Assembly: GCF_902726545.1 (NCBI RefSeq)
Contig: NZ_CACVAD010000012.1
Location: forward strand, 1-64,000
DNA: 64,000 nt
From: Yersinia artesiana
Lineage (GTDB): Bacteria; Pseudomonadota; Gammaproteobacteria; Enterobacterales; Enterobacteriaceae
Reading direction: 5' to 3'
How positions within the stretch are numbered: position 1 is the first letter of the stretch; each line of letters opens with the position of its first letter. Below, in pieces: positions 47,940-57,194 of this stretch. The notes beneath the pieces are model-generated. The model was given only the letters and a program-made list of their open reading frames with translations. It was not told where the DNA came from and searched no databases. The translations under genes and the position numbers were made by a program.

Positions 47940-49607
47940 CTACTGATTCAAAAGCGTCGGATAAATAAAATCGATGTCATACAGAGTGCGGCTTTCGCCG
48001 TTCACCCGATAATCTCCATGGATGTAACCACCATTGGTAATAAATTGAGGTATTGCTGCCAACTTATTCTGTTTCGCGGCAATCAAGGTTAATAAAGCTA
48101 ATGCAATCGGATTGTCGATACGGAAATAACGGTGTTCCGCCGATTCGACAAACAGGCCGCGATGGTAATGTTGTTGAAATAAGTCATTCCCTATTTGCCA
48201 GGCCAATGCGAATAATTGGCTGCATTGGCAATGCTCAGCCAGTTCAACTAAGGCCAGTAGCAGATAAGGGGAGGCGGCTGGTTTTTTGTCGTCCATCAGT
48301 GCCGCACGACGTTGTTGTTTGTTTAATTCAGCTAACTGCCAGCGGTGCAGTAAGACCGCAATCAAATCCAGCAGCTCGTCATCTTCACTGGCTCGCCAGG
48401 CTCTAACCAGTGGCAGCAGGTAATCTACTTCTAATGGGAATGGCGAGATAACCTTACCTTTAGCGCCATAATAGCCATCGCGCTGTAAGACATAGCCGCT
48501 CATATCCTGCCCATCGTTCCATAACGGGCGCAATGTATTACTCTCGACGTCATAGGCGAAACGATAGTAATTTTTTAACCCGTCAATCACCCATTGCAGA
48601 ACTTCTGCATCCGGCTGTTGGCGCAAGATATCCAGCATTGCCAATGGGTTATCAATCAATAATGGCCGCATGTCACGGAATAAGACATTGGCTTCACGGG
48701 CAATCTCACCAAACTCAGGGCCGAACTGGCGCTTGGCACGGTCGCCATACCAGGATTGGGTTTGGTTATCATCTTCCGGTATCGGCCGGCGCTGTTGTGG
48801 CGAACTGAATTGATAAACCGGCAGTCCTGTTTCAGGATTGCGGGCCAAGACGTATTGACGGTATAAATGTTTGCCCCAGGCAGCCGCTGCGATGTCGCCG
48901 GTATACTCAGCATATTTATATGCAGCGTAAATGAGATCAGTACCTGCGTTAACAAAGGTCAGGCCTTTAGTTTCGGGTAGCTGTGGCCAGACTTGCGGAT
49001 TCACCACGTCATGACGTGCATGGGTGAAAACATGTGGGTCACGTTGCTTGTCATAACTACCATGGCGGCCCAGATCCAGCGTTTGCCAGTCTTCGACGTG
49101 GGCATGCCAGAAACCCTGTAGGAAATTAAGTGTTTTTTCCCGATCGACATTGAGCAGCAAGTCGTAATAGGGTAGGTGGTGTTTAAGTTCATGCACTTGC
49201 GCTTTCGACTCTGGGCCTTCAGTTTTTAATGTGTCCAGATTCAAGAAGCGGTGACCGCCCCAATAAAACAGCCCGCTTTGCTCATGAACACCGTGTTGCA
49301 TGAAATAGCTGCTTTGTACCCGCGCTTGTTGATGATATTGCGGGTCTTGCGTCACCAGACTGAGTGCATCCAATGTACGCAACCAGTTCTGTTGACTGGC
49401 AAAGTTAGATATCGGAACATGACGACCATCTGGAAATTGCCAGACCACAGGTTGGTGAGTCAGGACATCAAAACCATCGGCCATCAACGGGGTAGGGTTC
49501 TGATTGCTATGGCTAACAGACTGGACTAAATCAACATAGCTTCGGATAGCACTGAGCCAGTTAATCATCACTGCGTCGCTGCCTTTAATGTTGCCGACAA
49601 AATCCAT
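47940..49607 (-). CDS. pelW: Cytoplasmic exo-polygalacturonate (pectate disaccharide) lyase PelW, PL2
   Basis: PelW releases unsaturated digalacturonate from imported oligogalacturonides. The 555-residue protein has no signal peptide, so it is the intracellular PL2 type and not the periplasmic form that Y. enterocolitica also has. It matches the recalled Dickeya PelW in long blocks such as SNFASQQNWLRTLDALS, FYWGGHRFLNLDTL, HELKHHLPYYDLLL and FVNAGTDLIYAAYKYA. The metal-binding and catalytic His/Arg residues of the family fall in these. The start at 49607 has GGGG upstream; an ATG at 49568 is less well placed. It heads the pelW-togMNAB unit behind a KdgR box. Confidence 0.92.
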   Translation of the reverse strand: MDFVGNIKGSDAVMINWLSAIRSYVDLVQSVSHSNQNPTPLMADGFDVLTHQPVVWQFPDGRHVPISNFASQQNWLRTLDALSLVTQDPQYHQQARVQSSYFMQHGVHEQSGLFYWGGHRFLNLDTLKTEGPESKAQVHELKHHLPYYDLLLNVDREKTLNFLQGFWHAHVEDWQTLDLGRHGSYDKQRDPHVFTHARHDVVNPQVWPQLPETKGLTFVNAGTDLIYAAYKYAEYTGDIAAAAWGKHLYRQYVLARNPETGLPVYQFSSPQQRRPIPEDDNQTQSWYGDRAKRQFGPEFGEIAREANVLFRDMRPLLIDNPLAMLDILRQQPDAEVLQWVIDGLKNYYRFAYDVESNTLRPLWNDGQDMSGYVLQRDGYYGAKGKVISPFPLEVDYLLPLVRAWRASEDDELLDLIAVLLHRWQLAELNKQQRRAALMDDKKPAASPYLLLALVELAEHCQCSQLFALAWQIGNDLFQQHYHRGLFVESAEHRYFRIDNPIALALLTLIAAKQNKLAAIPQFITNGGYIHGDYRVNGESRTLYDIDFIYPTLLNQ

Positions 49608-49661
49608 TACCGTAACCCCATCATAGAAATGTTAGGTCGGAACCGGTTTATGGTTCCTTAT

Positions 49662-49686
49662 AAATAGAAACATCGTTTCAATCTAT
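49662..49686. promoter_or_regulatory. KdgR operator upstream of pelW-togMNAB
   Basis: AAATAGAAACATCGTTTCAA is a good KdgR box about 55 bases before the pelW start; its core GAAACATCGTTTC is identical to the one before ogl. Confidence 0.8.
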
Positions 49687-49830
49687 TATATTTGTATTTA
49701 CTGGCGAGTCATTGGGCGAATGACAAAAGTGTGATCGGAGTCGGAACGTTGTTTTGAATTTTTTATTTTTGCAGTAATGGCAAGGTTTTTGGCAGCGCTG
49801 TGTTTGTTAACCATTTGATAAATAAGTAAT

Positions 49831-49858
49831 AAAAAAGGCACAACTGCTGTTGTGCCTC
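49831..49858 (-). terminator. Rho-independent terminator of kduD
   Basis: On the minus strand a perfect AGGCACAAC/GTTGTGCCT hairpin with a 4-base loop is followed by six T, 77 bases after the kduD stop. Confidence 0.85.
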
Positions 49859-49934
49859 AATAGAGTTTTGAGCTGGAATATGGCGAATAACCGTAGGAAA
49901 TAATCCTTAACTCAAATTAGTAATATTTATTGGT

Positions 49935-50696
49935 TTAGCGAGCCAACCAGCCGCCATCAACAGCGATAGTGTAACCACTGATATAGTCAGATGCTTTGGA
50001 AGCCAGGAAGACCACTGGGCCTTTCAGGTCATCAGGCAAGCCCCAACGGCCAGCCGGGATGCGATCAAGGATCTCTTTGCTGCGCTCTTCATCTTTACGC
50101 AACTGCTGAGTGTTGTTGGTTGCCATGTAACCCGGTGCTACAGCGTTCACATTGATACCGTGTTTAGCCCATTCGTTGGCTAACAGGCGAGTCACGCCCA
50201 TTACCGCACTTTTCGAGGCTGTATAAGAAGGAACACGGATACCGCCCTGGTAAGACAGCATCGAAGCCACGTTGATGATTTTGCCGCCAGTGCCTTGCTT
50301 GATAAATTGCTTGGCAACCGCCTGAGACATAAAGAACACCGTTTTGATGTTCACGTTCATCACATCATCCCAGTCCTTTTCGCTGAAGTTGATCGCATCT
50401 TCGCGGCGGATAATACCGGCGTTATTGACCAGGATATCGATTTGGCCAAATTCAGCAATGGCGCGTTCCAACAGGGCAGGGATGCCATCGATTTTGCTCA
50501 GATCAGCCGTCAGGCTTAAGAAGCGGCGACCTAAAGCCGTCACTTTCTCGATAGTCTCTTTTGGCTCAACAATATTCACACCAACGATATCGCAACCTGC
50601 TTCGGCTAAACCAATCGCCATGCCTTGGCCCAAACCTGTGTCACAGCCGGTAACCAGAGCAATTTTACCCTTTAACTCAAAGGAATCTAAGATCAT
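49935..50696 (-). CDS. kduD: 2-dehydro-3-deoxy-D-gluconate 5-dehydrogenase KduD
   Basis: KduD reduces 2,5-diketo-3-deoxygluconate to 2-keto-3-deoxygluconate with NADH in pectin breakdown. The 253-residue enzyme is a short-chain dehydrogenase: TGCDTGLGQGMA cofactor motif, NNAG, catalytic Ser in INVASMLS and YTASK (Tyr-x-x-x-Lys). The ATG at 50696 gives the E. coli length and N-terminus (MILDSFELKGK); another ATG at 50705 is better spaced from GAGAG and cannot be excluded. It lies 111 bases after kduI, probably in one operon. Confidence 0.93.
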   Translation of the reverse strand: MILDSFELKGKIALVTGCDTGLGQGMAIGLAEAGCDIVGVNIVEPKETIEKVTALGRRFLSLTADLSKIDGIPALLERAIAEFGQIDILVNNAGIIRREDAINFSEKDWDDVMNVNIKTVFFMSQAVAKQFIKQGTGGKIINVASMLSYQGGIRVPSYTASKSAVMGVTRLLANEWAKHGINVNAVAPGYMATNNTQQLRKDEERSKEILDRIPAGRWGLPDDLKGPVVFLASKASDYISGYTIAVDGGWLAR

Positions 50697-50807
50697 AGCT
50701 AACATCTCTCTCAAGGCGGCCAAAGAGTACCGCGATTATAATATTAGGGAGAAAACCGCCCAAAGGACGGCTTTGGTAGGGTGATGCTTAACGCCGTTGG
50801 CAAACAT

Positions 50808-51644
50808 TTAGCGCAGTTCGCTAACGGCAATATGGTCCATATCACCGAAGACCTGGTTTTCACCGACCATGCCCCAGATGAAGGTGTAACGTTTAGTACC
50901 CACACCTGAATGGATAGACCAACTTGGTGAAATAACTGCCTGCTCGTTATGAACCAGCAAATGGCGAGTTTCCTGCGCCTGGCCCATCATGTGGAAGACG
51001 GCTGTTTCTTCGTCCATATCAAAGTAGAAATACACTTCCATGCGCCGGTCGTGGGTATGACAGGGCATTGTGTTCCAGAGATTGCCGGGTGCCAGCTTGG
51101 TCAACCCCATGGTCAGTTGGCAGGTTGGCAACACATCGGGCACGATGTATTTATTGATAGTGCGGCGATTACTGGTCGCGTCATCACCCAATGTTTGCGG
51201 TGCGGCCTCTGCCAGTGTGATTTTCTTATTGGGATAAGTGGTATGTGCTGGTGCGCTGTTGTAATAGAACTTGGCAGGCCTGGTAGCATCGAGGCTACTA
51301 AACGCAACATCTATAGCGCCTTTGCCTACATACAGCGCTTCTTCATTACCAATTTCGTAAACCTGCCCATCAACCGAGATAAGGCCCGGCCCGCCAATAT
51401 TGATAACACCCAATTCGCGGCGCTCTAGAAAATAACTCACACCTAATTGCTTGCCCACTTCATCACCAATGCTGACCGTTTTCTCGACTGGCAAAATACC
51501 GCCCACAATGATTCGGTCGATGTGGCTATAGGTCATGGTGTATTCATCTGCGACGAAAATATTTTCAATCAGAAATTCACGACGCAGACCTGCGGTATCG
51601 AGTTGCTTTGCGTGGTCACTATGAATGCTTTGACGAATTTGCAT
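50808..51644 (-). CDS. kduI: 5-keto-4-deoxyuronate isomerase KduI
   Basis: KduI isomerises 5-keto-4-deoxyuronate to 2,5-diketo-3-deoxygluconate. The 278-residue protein has the E. coli length and pattern: [34 protein letters not shown] and the zinc-binding cupin core [17 protein letters not shown], whose His and Glu are the expected metal ligands, with a later His in [17 protein letters not shown] lies before the ATG. A KdgR box sits about 80 bases upstream, shared with kdgF on the opposite strand. Confidence 0.94.
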   Translation of the reverse strand: MQIRQSIHSDHAKQLDTAGLRREFLIENIFVADEYTMTYSHIDRIIVGGILPVEKTVSIGDEVGKQLGVSYFLERRELGVINIGGPGLISVDGQVYEIGNEEALYVGKGAIDVAFSSLDATRPAKFYYNSAPAHTTYPNKKITLAEAAPQTLGDDATSNRRTINKYIVPDVLPTCQLTMGLTKLAPGNLWNTMPCHTHDRRMEVYFYFDMDEETAVFHMMGQAQETRHLLVHNEQAVISPSWSIHSGVGTKRYTFIWGMVGENQVFGDMDHIAVSELR

Positions 51645-51722
51645 GTCGGTGCCTCTCTTTCGGTTCGGACCGGTGTTTCTTTTGATGTGGTGATGATAGT
51701 ATTTGCGGGAAGTTAATTCAAT

Positions 51723-51749
51723 AAAAATGAAATGATGTTTTATTATTTT
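51723..51749. promoter_or_regulatory. KdgR operator between kduI and kdgF
   Basis: AAAAATGAAATGATGTTTTATT is a KdgR box in the 237-base divergent region, so one site could control both kduI-kduD and kdgF. Confidence 0.75.
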
Positions 51750-51881
51750 TTGAGGGACGTCATGATTTTTGGATTAATTATGCTTGAACTGCAGATTTTG
51801 GCCGTAGAATGGGCCGAATTCAGCGTAAAACTGTGACTAGGCTACAGCAGAAACCATTTTGCATAATAATGAGGAGAAACA

Positions 51882-52214
51882 ATGAAGATGTTCTTTATTA
51901 ATGATGAAACGCCTTGGGAAGAGTTAGGCAATGGCATTAAACGCAAAGTTATGACCTGGAGCGACGATCTGATGATGGTCTGCGTTCACTTTGATAAGGG
52001 CGCTATTGGTGTGGCGCACAAGCATGATATTCATGACCAGATTGCTTATGTAGCGGCCGGTAGTTTTGAAGTGGAAATCGAAGGGCAAAAACGTATTTTG
52101 AAAGCGGGTGATGCCTATCGTGCGGTTAAAAACGAGATGCATGGTGCAGTATCACTGGAAGACAACAGTATTTTGATCGATACCTTTAATCCTAAGCGGG
52201 ATGATTTCCTGTAA
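51882..52214 (+). CDS. kdgF: Unsaturated uronate-linearising cupin KdgF
   Basis: KdgF speeds ring opening of 4,5-unsaturated galacturonate to 5-keto-4-deoxyuronate, the substrate of KduI. The 110-residue protein is a single small cupin with metal-ligand pattern HKHDIHDQ (about residues 46-53) and a later His in NEMHGAVS (about residue 87). It agrees with the Yersinia and Halomonas KdgF proteins described in the literature. GAGGAG precedes the ATG. Divergence from kduI behind a shared KdgR box supports the role. Confidence 0.93.
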   Translation: MKMFFINDETPWEELGNGIKRKVMTWSDDLMMVCVHFDKGAIGVAHKHDIHDQIAYVAAGSFEVEIEGQKRILKAGDAYRAVKNEMHGAVSLEDNSILIDTFNPKRDDFL

Positions 52215-52223
52215 AACGTATTC

Positions 52224-52258
52224 AGGCGGCTGGGTATTCACTTCAGCCGCCTTGATTA
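52224..52258 (+). terminator. Possible terminator after kdgF
   Basis: AGGCGGCTG and CAGCCGCCT pair across an 11-base loop, followed by TTGATT. The T tract is weak. It lies between converging kdgF and hxpB. Confidence 0.45.
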
Positions 52259-52322
52259 ACGCCACAGCATTAGCCGCTGATAAAGTTATCGTCACCTAAA
52301 TCAGTCGTGGCAAAACCGTTTA

Positions 52323-52988
52323 TCACGAAATATCTTCTTTACGTAACTGTTCCAGCGACTCCAACTGTATATCTGCTAAGACCCAACGAGGGTCGGCCCG
52401 GTATTCAACTGTAGGGATGACAATAGAGCGCATACGTGCGGCTTTAGTGGCAATCATCCCATTGACTGAATCCTCCAGCGTGACACATTCCAGAGGGTCG
52501 ACACCCAGATCAGATGCCGCATTCAAATACACTTCTGGGTGCGGTTTACTGTAGGGCAGGTATTCTGCTGACACCAGGCGGTCGAAGTATTTTTCAATAT
52601 TTAACATTGCCAGAACGCGCTTTTGCATATGCAGCGGCGAAGCCGATGCCAGACCAATTTTCAACCCTTGTGCGCGGCACAGCTCCAGCGCATATTCCAC
52701 TCCGGGCAGCACCGGTTTGGTCTCTTCCACTAAATCTATTGCGCGGGCAATAATACGTTTGCACACTTCTGCCTGACTTGGCCCTTGCCATGGCATGGAC
52801 TGGAACCAAAGTTTCACCACTAAATCGATGCGCAATCCAAGGGTATCGGGTAGGGAGTCTCTCGACGAGGTATCCAGCCCCAGCTCGGTGAAAATATCAA
52901 GTTCAGCCTGTAGCCATAACGGCTCCGAATCAATTAGCAAGCCGTCCATATCGAAAATTGCGGCCTTAATTGCGTGAGGGGTCGCCAT
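52323..52988 (-). CDS. hxpB: Hexitol phosphatase HxpB (YniC)
   Basis: HxpB is a cytosolic HAD phosphatase acting on hexitol phosphates and 2-deoxyglucose-6-phosphate. The 221-residue protein has HAD motif I DMDGLLIDSEP with the two catalytic Asp, motif II in GLASAS, motif III Lys near YSKPHPEVY and motif IV LEDSVNGM. The length matches E. coli YniC (222). GGAGAAATAATAA precedes the ATG. In E. coli it is next to yniB and ydjM; here the pectin block separates it from ydjM. Confidence 0.92.
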   Translation of the reverse strand: MATPHAIKAAIFDMDGLLIDSEPLWLQAELDIFTELGLDTSSRDSLPDTLGLRIDLVVKLWFQSMPWQGPSQAEVCKRIIARAIDLVEETKPVLPGVEYALELCRAQGLKIGLASASPLHMQKRVLAMLNIEKYFDRLVSAEYLPYSKPHPEVYLNAASDLGVDPLECVTLEDSVNGMIATKAARMRSIVIPTVEYRADPRWVLADIQLESLEQLRKEDIS

Positions 52989-53237
52989 TTATTATTTCTC
53001 CTGTTTGGTTTCTAGCTACTGATTGAACACTCTATCATTGGTTCATGGTGATTGAACCGGCAGAACACAATTCTCTGTCTTTCTTACAGTATAATTTATT
53101 AACTTAATGATATTGCGCTGGATGAGCTAGGCTTGAATTTACGTTAATCGTAAGAAGTTGCGCAAATTTCTGCACAAGACCGGGATGCAGCAGGTAAACT
53201 AAGGCCACATAAGTGGTGGTATTTACAAGGAGAAGTC

Positions 53238-53792
53238 ATGACCTATCAACAGGCTGGGCGTGTCGCTATTATCAAACGGATAGCCGGGTGGCTCGTATTT
53301 ATTCCAGCGCTGCTGTCAACATTGATTTCAATTATCAATTTTGCCTATCAATATAGTCAAAAAAGCACCGGAATTAATGCGGTTATGCTGGATTTTATCC
53401 ACGTTATGACCGATATGATCCGCTTTAACACGACTTTTCTGGATATCTTCTGGTACAACTCGCCCGTGCCTGATTTCGAACAAGGATTTTCAGCATCGAA
53501 TATCATGTTCTTCATTATTTATATGCTGATTTTCGTGGGCTTGTCATTACAGGCATCGGGTGCGCGCATGTCACGACAAGTACGGCATATTCGCGAAGGC
53601 ATTGAAGACCAGATGATTTTGGAGCAGGCGAAGGGCAGTGAAGGGCGCACCCGTGAGCAATTAGAAGAGAAAATAGTCTTACCGCATCACACTATCTTTT
53701 TGCAGTTCTTTACCTTATATATCCTGCCATTAGTCATCGGTGTGGTGTTCTATTTTGTTATTAAACTATTAGGATTGATGGCTCAGGGGTAA
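53238..53792 (+). CDS. yniB: YniB family membrane protein
   Basis: This 184-residue inner-membrane protein has three or four hydrophobic segments: LVFIPALLSTLISIINFAY near the start, IMFFIIYMLIFVGLSL centrally and FFTLYILPLVIGVVFYFVI near the end. A charged loop (about residues 112-145) sits between the last two. It corresponds to E. coli YniB by sequence impression and by its place divergent from hxpB. Function is unknown. AAGGAGAAGTC precedes the ATG. Confidence 0.85.
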   Translation: MTYQQAGRVAIIKRIAGWLVFIPALLSTLISIINFAYQYSQKSTGINAVMLDFIHVMTDMIRFNTTFLDIFWYNSPVPDFEQGFSASNIMFFIIYMLIFVGLSLQASGARMSRQVRHIREGIEDQMILEQAKGSEGRTREQLEEKIVLPHHTIFLQFFTLYILPLVIGVVFYFVIKLLGLMAQG

Positions 53793-53826
53793 TAATATTA
53801 CCCAATAGCACTGGCGTATCATGATG

Positions 53827-53854
53827 AAAAGGCCCATCACTCAGGGCCTTTTTG
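53827..53854 (+). terminator. Rho-independent terminator after yniB
   Basis: AAAAGGCCC and GGGCCTTTT form a hairpin with an 8-base loop and a T5 tail, 35 bases after the yniB stop. Confidence 0.85.
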
Positions 53855-54001
53855 CTGTCTATTTATCTGAAATTGAAACAAATTAATCTATTGAAAGAAT
53901 TTTCTGGTCAGTGACCTCTCATACTCGTCTTGCCCTCACACTATTGAGTCAGTGATTCCCTTATGCTGTAGCACTATTTCCTCTGTTACATCAGTCAAGT
54001 C

Positions 54002-54892
54002 ATGAACGTTTTTATTTCAAAGAAAATGCGTAATTTTATTATTTTGGCCCAAACCAACAGCATGGCCAAAGCGGCAGAAAAATTACATATGACCGCTTCA
54101 CCTTTTGGTAAGAGTATTGCGGCCCTGGAAGAATTGGTGGGATATGCGTTGTTTACCCGTAATGAAAAGAGCATCAGTTTAAATAAAGCGGGTCAGGAAC
54201 TTTATCAGGAATTATTCCCTATTTATCAACGGCTATCGGCCATTGATAACACCATTATCTCAATGTCTCAGCGGCAAAAAAATATCGTTATTGGCATTGA
54301 TAACACCTATCCCACCATCATTTTTGATCAGTTATTCAGCCTCAGTGATAAATATGATGGGGTAACAGCTCAGCCTTTTGAGTTCAGTGAAAACAGTGTG
54401 ATAGATGATTTACTCGACCGGCGGGTGGATTTTATTATTTCCCCGCAACAAGCTTCTCCCCGGGTAACCCATATTGATAGTTTGCAAACCACGGAGCTGC
54501 CATTACTGCGACTTGGCTTTTTGGTTTCGCGTCGTTTTGAAAATTGCCAATCATTGGAACTATTGAATACGCTGCCGTGGCTGCAAATGCGCTTTCAGAA
54601 TCGGGCTAATTTTGAATCCTTATTAGATGCACATTTCCGTTCCATTGGGATTAACCCGACCATTATTTATCGCCCGTACAGTTTTATGGCAAAAATCAGT
54701 GCAGTCGAGCAGGGGCAATTTCTGACCGTCGTGCCACAGTTTGCTTATCGGCTAGTGAATCCGGCCAAACTTAAATATTTCGATGCGCCGAATCAGCCCA
54801 TGTATATGCGCGAGTATCTCTATTCACTCAAGAATAATCACCATATAGAACAAGTCATGGGCTATATCCATTCGGATCGTAATGGTGATTAA
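54002..54892 (+). CDS. LysR-type regulator, YgfI-like, at the scp locus
   Basis: This 296-residue protein has an N-terminal LysR HTH (MRNFIILAQTNSMAKAAEKL, HMTASPFGKSIAALEELVG) and a C-terminal effector domain from about residue 90. In E. coli ygfI, also a LysR gene, adjoins scpABC. Position and type suggest this is its counterpart, but I am less sure at sequence level. The last 4 bases overlap the end of scpC on the other strand. The ribosome binding site is weak. Confidence 0.78.
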   Translation: MNVFISKKMRNFIILAQTNSMAKAAEKLHMTASPFGKSIAALEELVGYALFTRNEKSISLNKAGQELYQELFPIYQRLSAIDNTIISMSQRQKNIVIGIDNTYPTIIFDQLFSLSDKYDGVTAQPFEFSENSVIDDLLDRRVDFIISPQQASPRVTHIDSLQTTELPLLRLGFLVSRRFENCQSLELLNTLPWLQMRFQNRANFESLLDAHFRSIGINPTIIYRPYSFMAKISAVEQGQFLTVVPQFAYRLVNPAKLKYFDAPNQPMYMREYLYSLKNNHHIEQVMGYIHSDRNGD

Positions 54893-56370
54893 GGTGCCAG
54901 CATGGAACCATATTCAAATAAGTTTTGATGTAGCCGAAATGCCTGGGCCAGGTCGTGATGTAAATGCCCCCCTTTAGCCTGTGCCAGGTATTGATGCAGG
55001 TAGTCGCGATACAGCGGATGGGCGCAGTTATTGATAATCGCCACGGCGCGTTGTGTCGGCGACAAACCGCGTAAATCCGCAACACCTTGTTCTGTAACAA
55101 TAACTTTGACACTGTGTTCACTGTGATCAACATGAGTACACATTGGCACAATGGTGGAGACTTTGCCGCCTTTGACAATAGAGGGGGCCATAAAGATGGA
55201 GAGATAAGCATTGCGCTCAAAATCGGCGCTGCCGCCAATGCCATTGACCAATTCGGTACCCGCCACATGGGTGGAATTGGCGTGACCATAAATATCAAAC
55301 TCCAATCCCACATTGAGGGCAATCACCCCTAACCGGCGAATGATTTCCGGATGATTAGAAATCTCTTGTGGGCGCAAAACAATCCGGCTGGCAAAGAAGT
55401 CCATATTGTCATAGATTTTTTTCAGTGTGGCAGGTGAAATTGTTAAGCTCGAGGCACTGACACCCAGTACTTTTTCCGTCTCTAACAACTGCGCCACCGA
55501 TTCCTGTAACACCTCTGAATACATCATAAACGGCGGAATGTCGGGATTTTCCCCAAGGCGTTTCATCACTGCATTATTGATGTTACCGACCCCGCTTTGC
55601 AGTGGCAGAAACTCGGGCGGAATACGGCCTAATTTCAGTTCATTCAGCAAGAAACTCACCACATTGTCGGCAATTTTCTCACATAATGGATTTTCGCGAT
55701 CAAGGCTATTACTGGCATCCGGCAGCTCAGTTTCGACAATGCCGACAATCCTGGCTGGATCAACCTGTACATAAGGTTGGCCCACCTTATCCAGAGTATG
55801 GAATATCGGCAGAGTATTGCGCCGGGGCGGAGCACCCAGCATAACAATATCGGCCAATTCGGCGACCCGAGGGCTGTGATAATGATTTAATTCGATGATG
55901 ATTTTCTTGGCTTTATGCAAAAACACCGGTGAGTTGCCAATGCCGCTGGTGAGATAAACCTTCCCATCGGCGGTGATAGCTGAGGCCTCAATCACTGCCA
56001 CGTCAATATCACCAAAGAAACCATAGTTAACCATTTGCGCCACTTCACTCAGGTGCAAATCAACAAAGCTAACCGCACCTTGATTGATCTTCTCACGTAA
56101 TAGTGAGGCGGTTTGATAAGGCGCACGCCAGACAATAGCCTCGGCAGCGGCTAATTCATCATCCGCCTGAGCACTGATTGATGCGCCGGTCAGTAAGCGG
56201 ATTTGAAACTCTTTTTGCTGCTGATGCTGCGCCATAGCGCGTTTGGCAATGGCCGCAGGCAGCACTTTGGGCGCGCCCGCCGGGGTAAAACCACTGAACA
56301 CCACCATATTTCCATGCTCAATGCACTCGGCGGCCTCATCAGCCGTCAATCTGCAATATGGCCGTTTCAT
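54889..56370 (-). CDS. scpC: Propionyl-CoA:succinate CoA transferase ScpC (YgfH)
   Basis: ScpC transfers CoA from propionyl-CoA to succinate, closing the succinate-to-propionate cycle. The 493-residue protein matches the recalled E. coli ScpC in blocks such as VVFSGFTPAGAPKVLP, NQGAVSFVDLHLSEVAQMV, GVGNINNAVMKRLGENPDIPP (with adjoining residues) and GHANSTHVAGTELVNGIGG. The catalytic Glu probably lies in PPFMMYSEVLQES. AAAGGA precedes the ATG at 56370; a longer reading to 56406 would run into scpB. It is the last gene of scpA-argK-scpB-scpC. Confidence 0.93.
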   Translation of the reverse strand: MKRPYCRLTADEAAECIEHGNMVVFSGFTPAGAPKVLPAAIAKRAMAQHQQQKEFQIRLLTGASISAQADDELAAAEAIVWRAPYQTASLLREKINQGAVSFVDLHLSEVAQMVNYGFFGDIDVAVIEASAITADGKVYLTSGIGNSPVFLHKAKKIIIELNHYHSPRVAELADIVMLGAPPRRNTLPIFHTLDKVGQPYVQVDPARIVGIVETELPDASNSLDRENPLCEKIADNVVSFLLNELKLGRIPPEFLPLQSGVGNINNAVMKRLGENPDIPPFMMYSEVLQESVAQLLETEKVLGVSASSLTISPATLKKIYDNMDFFASRIVLRPQEISNHPEIIRRLGVIALNVGLEFDIYGHANSTHVAGTELVNGIGGSADFERNAYLSIFMAPSIVKGGKVSTIVPMCTHVDHSEHSVKVIVTEQGVADLRGLSPTQRAVAIINNCAHPLYRDYLHQYLAQAKGGHLHHDLAQAFRLHQNLFEYGSMLAP

Positions 56371-56395
56371 AGAGAAATCCTTTAGCTGTATAGGG

Positions 56396-57181
56396 TTAAC
56401 GCCCAAGAAAGTTAGGTTTACGTTTCTCCATAAAGGCGCTCATGCCCTCCTGGTAGTCTTCGCTGTCGTAGACCGCGCGCCGCATGCCTTGAATGCGCTC
56501 AAACTCATCGGAATTCATGGTATGGGCTTCCCCTAAAACACGCAGTTCCTCTTTGATCACGGCAATTGCCAGTGGGGCTTTTTCCGAAATAACGTGTGCC
56601 AGTTTCAGGGTGAAATCTTCCAGTTCGCTGGGTTCAACCACATGATTGAGAATACCCACGGACAAGGCGCGTTCGGCAGTGATAGGTGCGGCGGTAAAAA
56701 TCAGCTCTTTGACAATGTGAAAACCGGCATCACGGATAAGGTTATGAATACCCACCAGATTATAGGGAACCCCCAGGTTGACGGGCGTCATGGAAAAGGT
56801 CGAATTATTACAGGCAACAATGATATCTGAACTCATGATCATCTCGAATGCGCCGCCCCAGACACTGCCTTCAACCATTGAGATGATCGGTTTAGGATAT
56901 TTTTGAATGGCGCGGGTGATTTGGCGTAGCGGGTCGTCATAGGACAGCGGGTCACGTCGGCCGGTGGGGAGTTCGTGGATATCATGGCCGGCAGAGAACA
57001 CTTTTGAGCCTTCGGCGGCGCGCAAAATAATGCAGCGAATATCGGTATTATTCAGGTCATGCAGCGCTAGCATCAAATCATCCATAAACACTTTACTTAA
57101 TGCGTTCAACTTGCGGGCGTGGTTGAATTCAATAATGCCAACCCGATTGGCAATCAACACTTTGACATACTGATAAGACAT
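56396..57181 (-). CDS. scpB: Methylmalonyl-CoA decarboxylase ScpB (YgfG)
   Basis: ScpB decarboxylates methylmalonyl-CoA to propionyl-CoA. The 261-residue protein is of the crotonase fold. The oxyanion-hole segments are FSAGHDIHELP (about residue 64) and SMVEGSVWGGAFEM (about residue 105), followed by FSMTPVNLGVPYNLVG. The ATG at 57181 gives the E. coli length. A 52-residue in-frame upstream extension overlaps argK in a different frame and is rejected. Confidence 0.93.
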   Translation of the reverse strand: MSYQYVKVLIANRVGIIEFNHARKLNALSKVFMDDLMLALHDLNNTDIRCIILRAAEGSKVFSAGHDIHELPTGRRDPLSYDDPLRQITRAIQKYPKPIISMVEGSVWGGAFEMIMSSDIIVACNNSTFSMTPVNLGVPYNLVGIHNLIRDAGFHIVKELIFTAAPITAERALSVGILNHVVEPSELEDFTLKLAHVISEKAPLAIAVIKEELRVLGEAHTMNSDEFERIQGMRRAVYDSEDYQEGMSAFMEKRKPNFLGR

Positions 57182-57194
57182 AATGGTTATCCCT

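Larger units (their letters stand above)
49608..49934. promoter_or_regulatory. Promoter region of pelW-tog with kduD terminator
   Basis: The 327 bases contain the pelW promoter and KdgR box near 49674. A TGTGATCGG half-site near 49731 might belong to a CRP site. The kduD terminator is near 49845. No gene is seen. Confidence 0.5.
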
